Positions 35,039 to 47,521 of a DNA stretch of 64,000 nucleotides are shown in pieces. Location of the stretch: assembly GCF_036669915.1 (NCBI RefSeq), contig NC_089312.1, forward strand, positions 30,965,330 to 31,029,329, written 5' to 3'. Origin of the DNA: Pocillopora verrucosa. Lineage: Eukaryota > Cnidaria > Anthozoa > Scleractinia > Pocilloporidae. Position numbers and translations under genes: made by a program. Numbering within the stretch: position 1 is the stretch's first letter; each line of letters starts with the position of its first letter. Under the pieces are notes generated by a model. The model did no database searches. It was not told where the DNA came from and saw only the letters and a list, made by a program, of their open reading frames with translations.

Positions 35039-36528
35039 TTGCCGCTCCACGCTCTCAGAGTTGGGCAAAGACAAGACACGTTATTTCCGGTGCGATACAA
35101 GAGGTTCAATGGTTATCTCGATTATCTAAACACATTTATTTACGTGGTAAAGATTTGTTTTTAAATCTATGAACTGATGCTATTCCTATTTGGAACGAAA
35201 TGTATTTGAAATAAAAAAGAATACTAAGTAAAATAAAAGTTGTCTGCAACACGAAGCATGCCTTCGCATTTAGGCTGAGAATCCTAATGTTTATCATGAT
35301 ACTTTAATGCATATGTTCAAATGTTCCCAAAAATCTTCTGATAATCTGCCTGCACCCACCCTCACCCCGCCCCTCGCCACTGAACCGTACTGTTTTCACT
35401 CAGCAGCTGGTCAGCGGTCACGTCTATGAGGTAAACAAACCGATCGATTCTGATCACCGTTCTTGTCGATCGGAAAATCAAAATACCAGCGTGATATTGC
35501 CGCGAAGATGAAGCAGTTATGTTATTTGATTCGTACTTCACATTCGAGTCGAAGCTTGGGTGGCACAGGCTATTTCTTGCGGTGGAATCGACAAGGGGAA
35601 TTCAGAAAGTTGTAGTGTTTGAATTGTTGGAAGAAATGGTCGCATGGGGATGGTAAGTTTAACGAACAATTTCAAATTTTGCCGCCTAAATTGAAAGTAA
35701 AGTTCATTTGAATTGCTTTCGTATGTATTTCTGACGTGTCGTGATTTCCGTTTGAGTTTGATAAATAATGCATAAATCAAATTTTATGTGAGATCCCTTA
35801 AGCCTCAATCAAGCGATCGACATAGCAAGCCCTAGGGCCAGAGATTACATTTAGTGAAGACGCAAATATCTTTATTTGGGAGCAAATAAATAAAGTTATC
35901 ATGACGTCACTCATAAGAAACGAGCCACAATTTCTTGTAAGTTCTCTCCAACTTCCGATTATCAAACTGTAGTCATACTCCCAAACAATATCTTAGTTTG
36001 GGCGCGAATAAATTTGGTATAACATTATGAATTTAATCAAGAGAACGAATTACAAGTTACTGTAAATTCTCTCCGAGTTCAAAACCAAACCGCCAGACAA
36101 TAGAGGTCGAGTAATTGTAGAAAGCCTTGACCCGAAAAGTTCTGTTTAGCGCAGCCATATTAGTGTTACGAGAACCTGTCGTTTCCTACTTCAGTGGCGG
36201 AAAGTAAGAGTAGACAAATGTCAAAAACTTTGGTGTGATGTGACTCCCTTTTGCCGAAAACTCCGATGAGCGCCCCTCTTTCAAGCCGAAATTTTGAAAA
36301 GGCACCCGGACGATTATTCGAGGATATGCGGTAATTATAAGTTTCTTAAAAATAGTATCTTTCTGAGTATCATAGTTAGACTTGTTGACTTTCCCGATGA
36401 AACGTTTTTGCTAAATGACAATTCTATGATCATTTGTTTTGTAGCTTCATCCGCAGATTAAATTAAGGTTTGGGGTCATCATATAGCATGCGACGAGAGG
36501 ATCCAAAAAGTATACCTCAGGTAACTAA

Positions 36529-36587
36529 CGTAGCTAGTAAAATTATCTAAATCTACAGTGTAGATTTAGATATTTTCACTAGCTACG
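36529..36587. repeat. Near-perfect hairpin, copy in right block
   Basis: Same structure as 23105-23165, from CGTAGCTAGT to ACTAGCTACG, with one extra arm mismatch (TTTTCACT against TTTTTACT). Confidence 0.85.
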
Positions 36588-38252
36588 CAAGATATATGCG
36601 ATTTCCATGTTACATTTTCATCTAAAACTACCCCAAGTTAGACCATTTCATTGACGTGTGCAGTGGGTTTCTGATTGATGACGATATGAAAGTAGACATG
36701 AAATAAAATGGACTGATATTTGAGACTCGCCGTACTATTTCTTAAACTTAGATTATGAACTGTCGCGGTGGGCCCTACAAGGCAACTACACTTTTGAGAA
36801 ACGGGCCCTTGGCCTCTGACCTGTGACCTTGTAGAGTCTGAAACTCTTTTTGTTGTTTTTCTATCTCGTGGTAGTCTGTGGAACGATTTTAAGTCACACG
36901 AAAGGCCATCCCGACTCAAATAATAAAGTTTTGGTGATATCCAGACCACCAGTTGTTTGTGAACTGACAAAGTTATCAATTTTTTTTTTAAAACACTGGG
37001 CGTCCGTACTTTAAGACAATTTTGGAGCGATTAGGTAACCGGTCGGAAATCATTTTCACAAGAACCTTCTTCTGAAGAAAAAAGAAAAGCTAGACTATTT
37101 CAGTTGTACTCGAGATCGTTTGTATAACAAAGGCTAGTTAAGTTTTTCAAGCCTGTCAAATTTTTGGAATTGGTTCACAACATTCTGCCCTCAAGTTCTG
37201 GTGTCATATATATATGATAATGCTTGCTGAAACACAAGACAGTTTCACTGTTTTGTTCACTTTGGATTTACTTTGTCACTAGATAACCTTTCACCTTAAT
37301 ATGGCCAATTACCTTTTGGTGAATTCTGTTCCAAATTCAACTAGAGAGAAAAGGTTTACGGAAAAGATGCTTTTTATAGAATTATATATTTCATATTAAT
37401 CTCGAAGTGATTATTTATGCTAGACGTTTTTGCGGAAAATTTTGCTTAAATGAGAGATGAAATTCATTGTATAGCGAGCGGATTTGGCAGTTTTTCATAC
37501 AAGCGTTCTAACATCCTGTTTGTCTCAGATTTTTCAAGGTGAAGATCATGTTAAAGGAGGTCACGATCATGCTTTAATGATCCAAGTGATAGACCTTGAA
37601 TCAATGAAAACTTCAAGGAATATCTCCAGACAATTTCCCACGGAAAATGTACATGTAGATTATATCTTAACTAAAGTTTTTCTCGACTGATGTGTAGGCC
37701 CTGTTTTTTTCTTATAACGGTCGCCAGCGTTATTTCCGTTTCCGTTTTTTCGTTTCGTCTTTAAAAAAACTGGAAAGAGTAAAACGTTTTGGAAGAAAAG
37801 TTTTTCAATTGATTTTCCAAATGAAAAGTAGCAGGTTGTCAATTTTGCTGGATCGTTTTGGTCAACCTGTGACTTAATACCTGCTATCACGCTCTACGAT
37901 TCCTTTGACTTACAGCGCACTGTCCGGTAAAAGCAGATTTAGAAATAAGTTTATTTTTATCATCTCACTCATAGCCTGAGTGCTCTCGTATCAGAATGAG
38001 GTAATCAATTCATAACCAAGGCATACATCTTCCAAGCATTTCAAACATTTTTTTTTGCTGTCATACTCTCCTGATTCCATTGTGAGGGCAGATAAGTGAA
38101 CTTCAGTTCCACACGACCTCTGCTCTTTGATGGTAGAATCAAGTTATTGATTAAAACCATATTTCTTTCTTGTATTTCAATGTTATTCCTCTGCTGTCTC
38201 CCAGCTTGATTTGATTGTCTCACAGCAGATTTAGCAATGAGTTGTTATCCAG

Positions 38253-38387
38253 CCAATTAGAGAACGACCAGAATTCCATTACAAGACCGCACAGCAATTT
38301 TCCTGGAATGATAGTTTGCTTTAAATAGAGAACAAATTAGAACGTAAAGGGAGAAAATCAACGGAGCTTTCTCTTCTGTCAGTACAA
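38253..38387 (+). promoter_or_regulatory. Promoter and non-coding first exon of lyase B
   Basis: CCAAT at 38253-38257, TTTAAATA at 38320-38327, and donor GTAAGTTCC from 38388. Almost identical to the copy A promoter. Confidence 0.7.
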
Positions 38388-38760
38388 GTAAGTTCCGTAG
38401 TTTGTTACTTAGCAGTTTTTTCGAAGCGATTAACTATTGGATATATTTTGTCGATCAGATTTCGGCCATAACCATATCAAAGAAAAAGGAAACGTTTAGT
38501 ACAAAACATTGCCTTCGGCAAAGGTTTATTGTAGACTGTTCGTCGCATGGTATTCATAATAGTGGATTCACCACCAAATATTAAGCTAATTTATATATCG
38601 TAATGCGAACTCCCGATAAAATCCAAGCAACGCTTGGGAATTTTGTACCAGCAGCCCACTTGGATTGCTCTACACAAGCTTTCTTGGTGGAGTATCCGAA
38701 GAGCTAGATTCGTTTGAAGTTACTCATATTCTTCAATTTTATTGTTTTCTGTTTTGAGGC

Positions 38761-41700
38761 ATGTCTGGAAGAAGAGGTTTTTGTCTTGTTTTGACTGGGC
38801 TTGTACTCTTGCTGTTAGAGTTATCATCGGCTAAAGACGGTAGGTTATTCGTTAGTAAAAGCCAACCAAGTCTATCTTGCATCTTTTATCTTCAGTATCG
38901 TAAGAATCTTAGAAAGATAACTGCTCTAATAAAGTAAATATTCAAATTAGTAACAAATCTCCCATTAGAGGCCATTACTTCTCACTTTCTTCCTTCTTTT
39001 ATCCAGTTTTAAAATAATCGTTTTCATCCACTTTTTAAAATATTTGTTGCGTTTTCAAAATCCCGGTGTACCCCCAGCCTAAATTTCAGAAGGTTACTGA
39101 AAATAGAACTTAGCTCAATGCTCTCATTCCACCCCTTGCGTCACTGAAGATTAGAAAAGAAAATTGTTTAAGTCATGCCAAATGTACATGTAGTGGTAAA
39201 CCGTGCATTATTACGGTCGTTTCTTTATAGTGGTATCCTTTCATCATATTACATTGTATCTTGACATTTATTGTAGATTGTCAGAAATTATTAGACTTTG
39301 AGGGGAAATCACAGGAAAACTGCCTGAGACGTATACCAGCAACCAGAGGAACAATAACATTCTCAACGTCCGTAGCCAAGCTCGGCTCAAGGTCACTGAG
39401 ATGGGAATCTGGAACTACAGGAAAATCGCGATTGAGGTACACCAGGCCCCCATCTGCCCGCATCAGAGGACGTGACCTAAGCCGAGGAGGGGTGAAGATG
39501 TGGATCTACAAAGAGACTCCCTCACCTGGAAGAAGCATGCAAGTTAGATTTAGAGATACAGCTCGGAGCAACCAAGTTGGGTCATTTGATATTGACTTGG
39601 GATTTAAGGGATGGCGAGGAATATGGGTGTCCTATGGAGAATGCAAACGTTACTCTCATAGCCTCAACTCTCCCGCTGAAATTGATAGAGTCGATTTTGC
39701 CTTGAGCCATCACGACACAATTCATATCGATATGCTTGACTTTGTGAGAAGGATGTCATTTCAGTCTCGTGACAAAATAGTTCCACCTTTCACAAGATTC
39801 GGCTCACGATATGATTCAAGCAACTTCTGGCAGCAAAGCTACCGTTGGAGTCAGCAGGCTCCGACTGCCCTTCCAGAAACGGTGGTTGCTTCAAAATCCT
39901 TGAGTCTCACTCACATCGAGAGTCGCTTGAAAAACTGGTATTGCGATGAGAGGGAAACCACCTACGACTTCTCTGGAGAAGCCAAGAAGCGTTGGGATAA
40001 ACTGGTGAGGAGCATTGACGCTGCATATCTGGAATACGATAGACTTTTATTTAGGACGCTACACTCAGGAAAAACAGTGATAGTCGGGCCTCCTCTGTTC
40101 TGTCGCGGTTGTAAAAGAGGAACACGAGAGTATTCCTTGAAAGATCCAACAAGAAAGTTCAGCTTCGTCCAAATGCGTATCATGCTTCCTTTAGCCATAG
40201 AGTTTTATCTTAAATCCCGCGCCGAAGAAGTTTCCCGAACTGTGACAGAAGAAACTCCCCAATTGAGCTCTACTAACAAAGTCGATGTGGACCGTGCCAT
40301 TGAAAGGATTTGTGGAAACAATGCAAACAGACAGAAAAAGTTCCGTGAGTACCTCGAAAGTCTGACGAAACCTTACACAGAGGACCAAGTACGCAAAATA
40401 TTAAATGACGAAAACAAAAACCGCCTTGAGAGAATAATTAAACTGCTTGACTACATTGAAGACCAAGGATGGGCTGATGGAAGTGCAATAGGCTCCCTGG
40501 ATCATGAAATGAACCGTGGTGGTGCTGGGTACACACACACTCTTTTCTTGTTGAAAGACGCCTTACAAGGGAACACTAAATACAGATCAAGACTTTTAAA
40601 CTTAATAAATACCGCCAAGTGGTATAATGATTTTGGTGAAGTTTACCAATCGACGTTCGAGTATAGTGGAACTACGGCTGACAGAATGATTACAATAATG
40701 TTGTTTCGGCTCATGATTGTGTTGATAATGCCTGCTAAGTCGGATATGGAAAAAAAGGAGAGGCAAAGGGATATGGATGCTTTGAAACGATGGATGGATA
40801 ACGCCCTGAGTATCAACAAAGCCTTCGGTGGAGTTATTAAACCTGATTACACTGGCTTTCATCACAAGACATTCTACGCATCTGCGTATGCCCCACACGC
40901 ATATCATACAGCTGCACAAGTGCAATACCTCTTAGAAGGAACAGATTTTGCACTGTCAGATGAGTCGAAACGAAATTTACTGGAAGCTCTTGAAACAATG
41001 AGGCTAGTAGCAGTAAAGTATTCAACACCAAACAGTGTCGGCGGACGCATTGTAGACTATTCCAAAAAGATTTTGGTAAACATTCTCCCAGCATACGCCT
41101 ACATCAGTGTTTCCCATCCATCTGGGCCACTGGCATCAACCCCAGCCGAAGAAGTGTCAGTTCCTGCTGTTAAGAACGTTGGGATGTTTTTACGTTTGTA
41201 CCAGCCTACTGACGGATTTGTTAAAAAGTACTTGGAAGATGGAACGGTTAACAGAGGAAAATCGTACATGAACAGCCTTGGATCACTGAAAATTATGTCC
41301 ATCGTAAGTTCATTAACTGAATGTTGCTGAATGCCTATACATATAGTAGCTTACGTCAATATTTTTGAGAACTTATATCAGATTTTTTTCTAATACAAGG
41401 AATCTCATTCCTATAAGTAAAGCACCAATAATGTTTTGGATACACTACACCACTGTTAACAATCTGCATCAAATTTGAGGTGACCATAAACTTAGGAACC
41501 CAGTTACCGTGCACTTTGTTGCTGGTCGACTATTTTAAAGAATTGATTCAAAAAAGAAGAAATACTTAAAAGCTAGTTAACCCCTTTTTAATGCAATTCC
41601 AATGCAGGGCTACATGAAAATTGGGCTTCATTTGATTCCTTCCGTTTTTAATAAGTTAGAGATTGCTTTTATACTTGGACGAAAAAACTTTTTTGTGTGC

Positions 41701-43448
41701 GCCAGAAGAACGATGCAAGAATGATTATGTTGCTGCCTAAAGTTTAACGTTACGCACAATACACCCCAATGCTGTTGATTTAAACCTTCCTTACTGCAAT
41801 AAAACATTGTAAACAAAACTCTATGCATAAAAAAGGAGAGAGAAAGAGAGATTGGGGGCACATTCTTACCCTTTAATAAGCTTGTAACAATAGCATTGTG
41901 CTTTTTTTTAGGCAAATTACTTGGTGGAAAGTTATATTTTGATTTTTAGCATATTAACTGATTTCTTGTTCGTTTTCTCGAACATAGGTCTTTTCTAAAG
42001 GTACATCTCCTGAGCCCTCCCCTGAAGGTCATTGGTCCAAGAACTTTGCTGCTCTCTCAATTCATCGTCGTAAGGACTGGGCAGTGACGATAAAAGGCTT
42101 TAACCGGTTTGTCTGGGACTTTGAGGGATCTACAAGGGTAGGAAAACCTGAAAATGTTTATGGTACCTATCAGAGTCATGGTTCAATGTTGATAGCGAAC
42201 AGCGAAGAAGCATTGAAGGCTCACGATATAAACAATGGATGGGATTGGACAAAAATACCTGGAGCCACAACAATGTCCCTGACTCTCGCTCAGACGAGTC
42301 TGAGTAAGGCAAGAAACTTCAGTCCACAATCTTCTGCTGGAGGAGTAACCTACAGAGGACTACAGCCTTTATCCAGCGGAGTATTTGGCATGGACTTTCG
42401 CCAACCCAGGTACAGTTTTTCGGAGGCGAGCCACCCCTATCCAAATATCAATCTCCGCTTTAAGAAATCTGTTTTCTTTTATCAAAACGTGTTGGTCTGC
42501 TTAGGAAGCAATATCAGAATAAACAATGGCGGGGCAACTCAAGCTCAAACGACCCTTTTTCAAGACAAGCTGATAAGTGGCAGCTCGTCCATTGAAGTTG
42601 ACGATGAGCGAAAAGATGATTCAGCTCTTTTTGACGCCATGACCCCATTTTCAACTCCAAAAGGAAGTAGAAGGGGATACACTACTCTGGTGGACACCAA
42701 AAGCAACAGCTACTACATTCCAAGATCAAGTGCATCCGATCTTAAGGTTCATGTACAAACACAAAACTCGCGAACGTCCTCAGCTAAACTATCCAATGGC
42801 ACCTACGGAACTGCCTGGCTTGAGCACAGTGCGTCTGATGGGAGTTACGAGTATGCAGTTCACATTAATACTCCTTCATACGAAGGCTCTACTGGCTCTT
42901 ATTGGGAAATACAACATTCTGATGCGTCACATAAGCTATACAGGGTTTTGAAGCAAGACGATGAGGCTCATGTGGTCCGATTTGAAAGATCTCCTGAACG
43001 CAATACAGCTTTGCGTCCACTCTATGGTTATGTCTTTTTCCAAGCGACTTCATCTGTCCCTCTTCCTTCCTGGGGGATTGTCTCGTCAGTGAACAGACAA
43101 TGCAGGATTATGGCTGAAGAAACTTTCGAGGAGCTGTTTTTAAGCATCAGTTACCCCGACCTAAATTTTCCCGGCTCTAAGGTCTTGCAAACTTCCGGCG
43201 ATGTCAAAGCTCGGGAAATGTTTCGAATGGAAAGTGAGGAGATCCAAGTTGAAGTCACCTTGGCACGCGTTGTGAGCACAACTCTTCCAGAACTGCCCAA
43301 GGTACATGGTTCTCCAACTGATTACGTGCCAAGGGTTCGAGTGATTAGAACAGTTACCGAGAAACCAAGCCGAGGAAACAAACTTGTCTTTGCCAATCTG
43401 AAGAACGGATTCAGCGTGGAAGTTAAACTGACCAAAATAAATTGTTGA
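38761..43448 (+). CDS. Secreted chondroitin ABC lyase-like polysaccharide lyase (PL8), copy B
   Basis: Exons 38761-38839, 39277-41303 and 41988-43448; 1,188 aa, same intron phases (1, 0) as copy A. The signal peptide is identical to that of copy A. The motifs for the likely catalytic residues are all kept at the same positions (His436, His556, Tyr564, Arg617, Glu757). Differences from copy A are few except in two clusters: residues about 355-412 (for example NNANRQKKFREYLES) and residues about 910-945 (ETFEELFLS in place of ENTQEIYLS). The clusters include silent changes, which suggests conversion from another lyase gene. Open throughout, with promoter and poly(A) signal intact. Substrate not proven. 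Confidence 0.9.
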
Positions 43449-46400
43449 CTTTTTAAGGGATTCTTAATGTGGTTATTTCTATGTAAACATATCGATGTAT
43501 TTTAAACAATAAACAACATATTTGAGATTATAATTATCAATAGGAAATATTTATACTGCGTAATGTAGATTAAAGGATTCTTCGTGCTATGTGTTGATTT
43601 GGTTGTTTCTCCTGAATCTACTTCAAAATTTTCGAGTGAGGAAATTTTTTTTGAATGAGAATATGCACATGACCAGAGTGTAAAATGAATGTCGTGAAAT
43701 TAACGCACGTGGGTTTCTTGAAAATAGGATCTGCATTAGCATCACATCTAGACTCGTTTATTATCCTGACTTTACGTTTTTGCAAAATTGCAATTATTTT
43801 CAGACTTTTTCAGTTTATAGTTTGATCCAGACTCTAAATCAAATTGGTAAAAACTAGAGCACGATTAGCCTTCTGATTGGCTGAAGGGAGCCAGGTTATG
43901 AGCTTGTAACTCAGCTCCGACAAATGTGGTCAATGAAGTCGTCGGCGAAGACGAGAAAGAAAAGTTTCTGTGGGCCTTGAGGTAATGGCGCACCCTAAAA
44001 ATGGAATCTTAAAAGGTTTCGGGACTTTTGACAAACGCGCACCTGGACTCTTACCTCTGACTTAGTAAAGTCTCTCTTTGTATTTTCAATTTTTCTCTCT
44101 CTTGGAAATCTTTTGAACAATGACGAGCTACGTAAAAGGCACTGTCGACTCAAATAATAAAGTTTGTTGATAACGAGAGGACAAGCTGTTTGTGAACTAA
44201 CCCTGGGACGCTTAAGTACATGTGCTGTCAGGATACTAAATTTGTTTTCCAAAATGGCAGCGTCCTTATTCTAGTTTTGAGCATATTTAAAGACAATTTT
44301 GGGGTGATTGTAGATTCCGTTTTGGAAATCATTTTTTAAACATCCTTCCTATGAACAAAAAAAAATGCTGAACGATTTCACTCGGACATGAAAGGCAGGC
44401 TGTTTTTATTTGTTCCAACCCAGTCAATTCTTAGGAATTCTGCCCTCAAGCTTAGGTATGCCAAGGTTAATCAATAAAAAACTCCTAACCTCTAGAGAAC
44501 TTTCTTGTAGAATATATATTCTTCTCGGCTGATGTATAGGCTCTATTTTAATCTTATGTTGTCTCTAGCATTTCCAGTGCATTTCACAGACACGAAAAGT
44601 GGTTGCCAATTCATAGGAGATATAAGAGTTTAAGGTGGAATGGTCCTTTACTGCAGGCAGTGGTTATAGCCACAGAAAAAAGGTAGAGAGGGATATTTGC
44701 ATTAGAGAAAATAAGTAAGGTAATATCTCATTCATTTGTCAAAACCTCTGCTTTGAAATGCAGGGTTGCTCGTCTAATTTGGAGTTTGCTGGTTAGTTTT
44801 ATTGTACTGTTGAGGTTAGTAGACTAACTCGAATACCACGCGCAAACGGGAAGCGCCAGGAGTCTGATCAGGAACTTTTATGTCACTCTCTGAGGTTTAT
44901 CGTACGATAATTAAGCCCTATCACAACGGTGAAGGACACATCACTCAAAGGGGAAAAATAAATGTGCGGTCTTGCGGCACGTAACAAACCAAGGATCACA
45001 AGACTTGCATAAGGATTTTAAGATAATCTAACAGGTCTAAACAATTCCTAAACATTTAGCCGGAACATTCCTAATCTCAGTAGTTCCCAATCACTTCTAA
45101 GTTTAGTAGTTCATAACAGCTGTCACTTTTGCGCTAAACGTGCAGTTGTTTTGTTGTCCTTCTCCTTAGCTATGAACAAGATGTGGCGGCGCCCGTATCA
45201 TATATTTGAGCGCATTGAAAGATTGTCATGAGATCCTTCATATGAAGAAAAAAATGCTATTCGATTTCACCTGCACCAGAAATATTTTTGGTAACAAAGG
45301 CGGCTTGTTTTTAACCCTGTCAATTGTTTGGATTTGGAACATAGTTTTCTGCCCTCGAGCTAGAGTAACATATTATTTTCGTGATACGATTTTCTAGTCA
45401 ATAAAGAAGATTTCAAAAAGTCTAATAAGTCACCGAAAGCGTTATACGGCTTTCACAGAGTTGTTATCTACAGGTTTATTTCATAACTAGACAGCATTTC
45501 ATCGTAATGTGGACCACATTGCATTTTAAAGAGATATGTAAGTATGTATTCGAATTAAATTAAACTTGAAATGATTATATACAATAAAACTATCCGCTAA
45601 CAATTTTTTTTTTATTCAAAGATTCAGATGGTAGTCATTGTATAGCAGGCATAACACAGTTATACGCGATTCATCCAAGAGGATTGAATCCCATGCACCT
45701 TCGAATTTCGTAATCCTGCATACAAGAGTCCTACCATGCTGTTGTCCTAAATTTTTAAGACAGATCACGATCATGCCATAATAATTGGAGTCACAGACAC
45801 TGAATCTAAGATCTAATTCAAGGAAAAAGGCAAGAAAGACGAACTCTTAACAATTTCCTAGAAAACTTCAATGAAGATTATTTCTAGGCGAAAATCATAT
45901 TCTCGGCTGATATGCAGGCCCTGTCTTTATCTAATGCGGTTTCCGGGATCAATTACATTTTCACAGACATGAGAAGCGTTTTTCAGTTCAAGTCGAGGTA
46001 CGTTGAGAGGTCGCTAAGAGTAAGGTGAAATTTTTTTTTTTTAATGGCAGACAGAGATTCTAGCTACAGAAAAATGGTAGAGGAGGAAATTTGTGTTAAA
46101 TAAAAAAGGAATTAAGATAACATCTCATTCACTGGTCACAATTTCTGCCGTGAAAAGCGGGTTGCTCGTTAAATTTGGAGTTTGCTAGTTAGCTGTCACT
46201 TTTTTACGAACTGTTTATTGTTGTAATGCTGTCATCCTCCTAATAAGTAAACAGAGATCGTATCAATTATGAGCAACCTTAGGAAAATTTCGTTAAACCC
46301 GCTTCCAGTCGACTCTGTCTATCGTTGTGAGCTTTATCTTAAAAAGAATTTGAAAGAGTAAAACTTTGTGGATGGAAAAGTTCTAAGTTAATTTATTTTT

Positions 46401-46862
46401 CTTGAAAGCAGCTGTTCGTCAATTTTTCTAGATCGTTATGGTCAACCTGTGACGTAATTCCTGCTTTCACGCTCTTCGATTCCTTTGACAAACCGTCTGG
46501 TAAAAGCAGATTTAGGAATAGATTTATTTTTGTCATCTCACTCGTAGCCTGAGCTCTTTTGTATCAGAAGCTGGACATCAATTGACAAACAAGGCAAACA
46601 TCTTCCAAGCATTTCAATAATTTTCTCCGCTGTCATACACTCCTGATTTCATTTAGGTCCACCCTATAGTCCTGTTAAAGTAAATTTAAAGATTGGTAAA
46701 TTTTGTCATTTCGCTCACTCATAACCTCTGCTCTCTGATGTAAGAAGCAGGTTTTTGATTCATAACCATATCTCTTTCTTTCATTTCGATCGTTAATATC
46801 TGCTGTCATCCCCTCATGATTCAATTGTCTCGCAGTAGATTTAGTAATAAGTTGTTATACAA
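43449..46862. other. Intergenic region, lyase B to lyase C
   Basis: No supported gene. Colinear with 29933-33164, including both dispersed modules (44280-44455, 45215-45370) and the promoter-proximal degenerate tandem repeats (46450-46860). It has about 170 bp (46155-46345) that the left block lacks at about 32643; copy D's flank has it (55245-55435), so the left block lost it. Confidence 0.65.
43508..43513 (+). terminator. Poly(A) signal of lyase B
   Basis: AATAAA, 60 bp after the stop codon, same context as for copy A. Confidence 0.7.
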
Positions 46863-46997
46863 CCAATCAGAGAACGACCGCATTGCCATTATTAGATTGC
46901 TCAACAATTTCCACGGAATGATAGTTTGCTTTAAATAGAGCTCAACTTGGAACCTAGAGAAGGACGACAAAAGGAGGGTTCCTCTCTGTCATTACGG
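46863..46997 (+). promoter_or_regulatory. Promoter and non-coding first exon of lyase C
   Basis: CCAAT at 46863-46867, TTTAAATA at 46930-46937, and donor GTAAGTTC from 46998. Confidence 0.7.
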
Positions 46998-47521
46998 GTA
47001 AGTTCAGTACGTAGTTTGTTGCTTGGTAGTTTTTTTGAAGTGGTTAACTAATGGATATACTATGTCGAAATCAGATTTGGCCTTAACAATAACAATAATA
47101 AAAAAAGGAAAAAGATCAGGAAAAAAACATTGCCTTCGGCAAAGAGGCGTGGAAATACTTTATTGTAGACGGTCCCCTCTACGCTGTTTTTTCGTGATTT
47201 TTTGGTAACATAACCATGAATATTCTTTCGATTTTCATCGTCTTTGAGTGCAAATGATTGGTAAATTTCTCCTCATCGTAAACTTAGACTTTTTGGATGA
47301 GTAACCTTTCAACCTTACTCATTATCCTGCAGTGAAATTGTACGCTAGAAGAGGTTTATTCCATGTAAAATGTTACCTTCCTTTGTTGAGTAGGCCTTAT
47401 TTAGGAATTTTGTCCTTTAAACCCACTTTGATTACCTTACACGAGCCTCCTTGGTAACGTATCCGAGGAACTAGTCTCTCTCCCTAATCTTCCCCATCTT
47501 TATTATTTTCCGTTTTGAGGC

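Larger units (their letters stand above)
34515..38252. other. Breakpoint spacer and 5' flank of lyase B
   Basis: 34427-35724 is unlike anything else in the window and holds no gene that I can support. It contains a small hairpin (35013-35038) and two similar stretches about 565 bp apart (TGGTCAGTGGTTACG at 34842, TGGTCAGCGGTCACG at 35408). From 35725 the sequence resumes as GPCR 3' flank (compare 20800 onward), with a deletion at 36262, then the hairpin copy at 36529-36587, a dispersed module, and the lyase 5' flank from about 37250. Confidence 0.65.
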
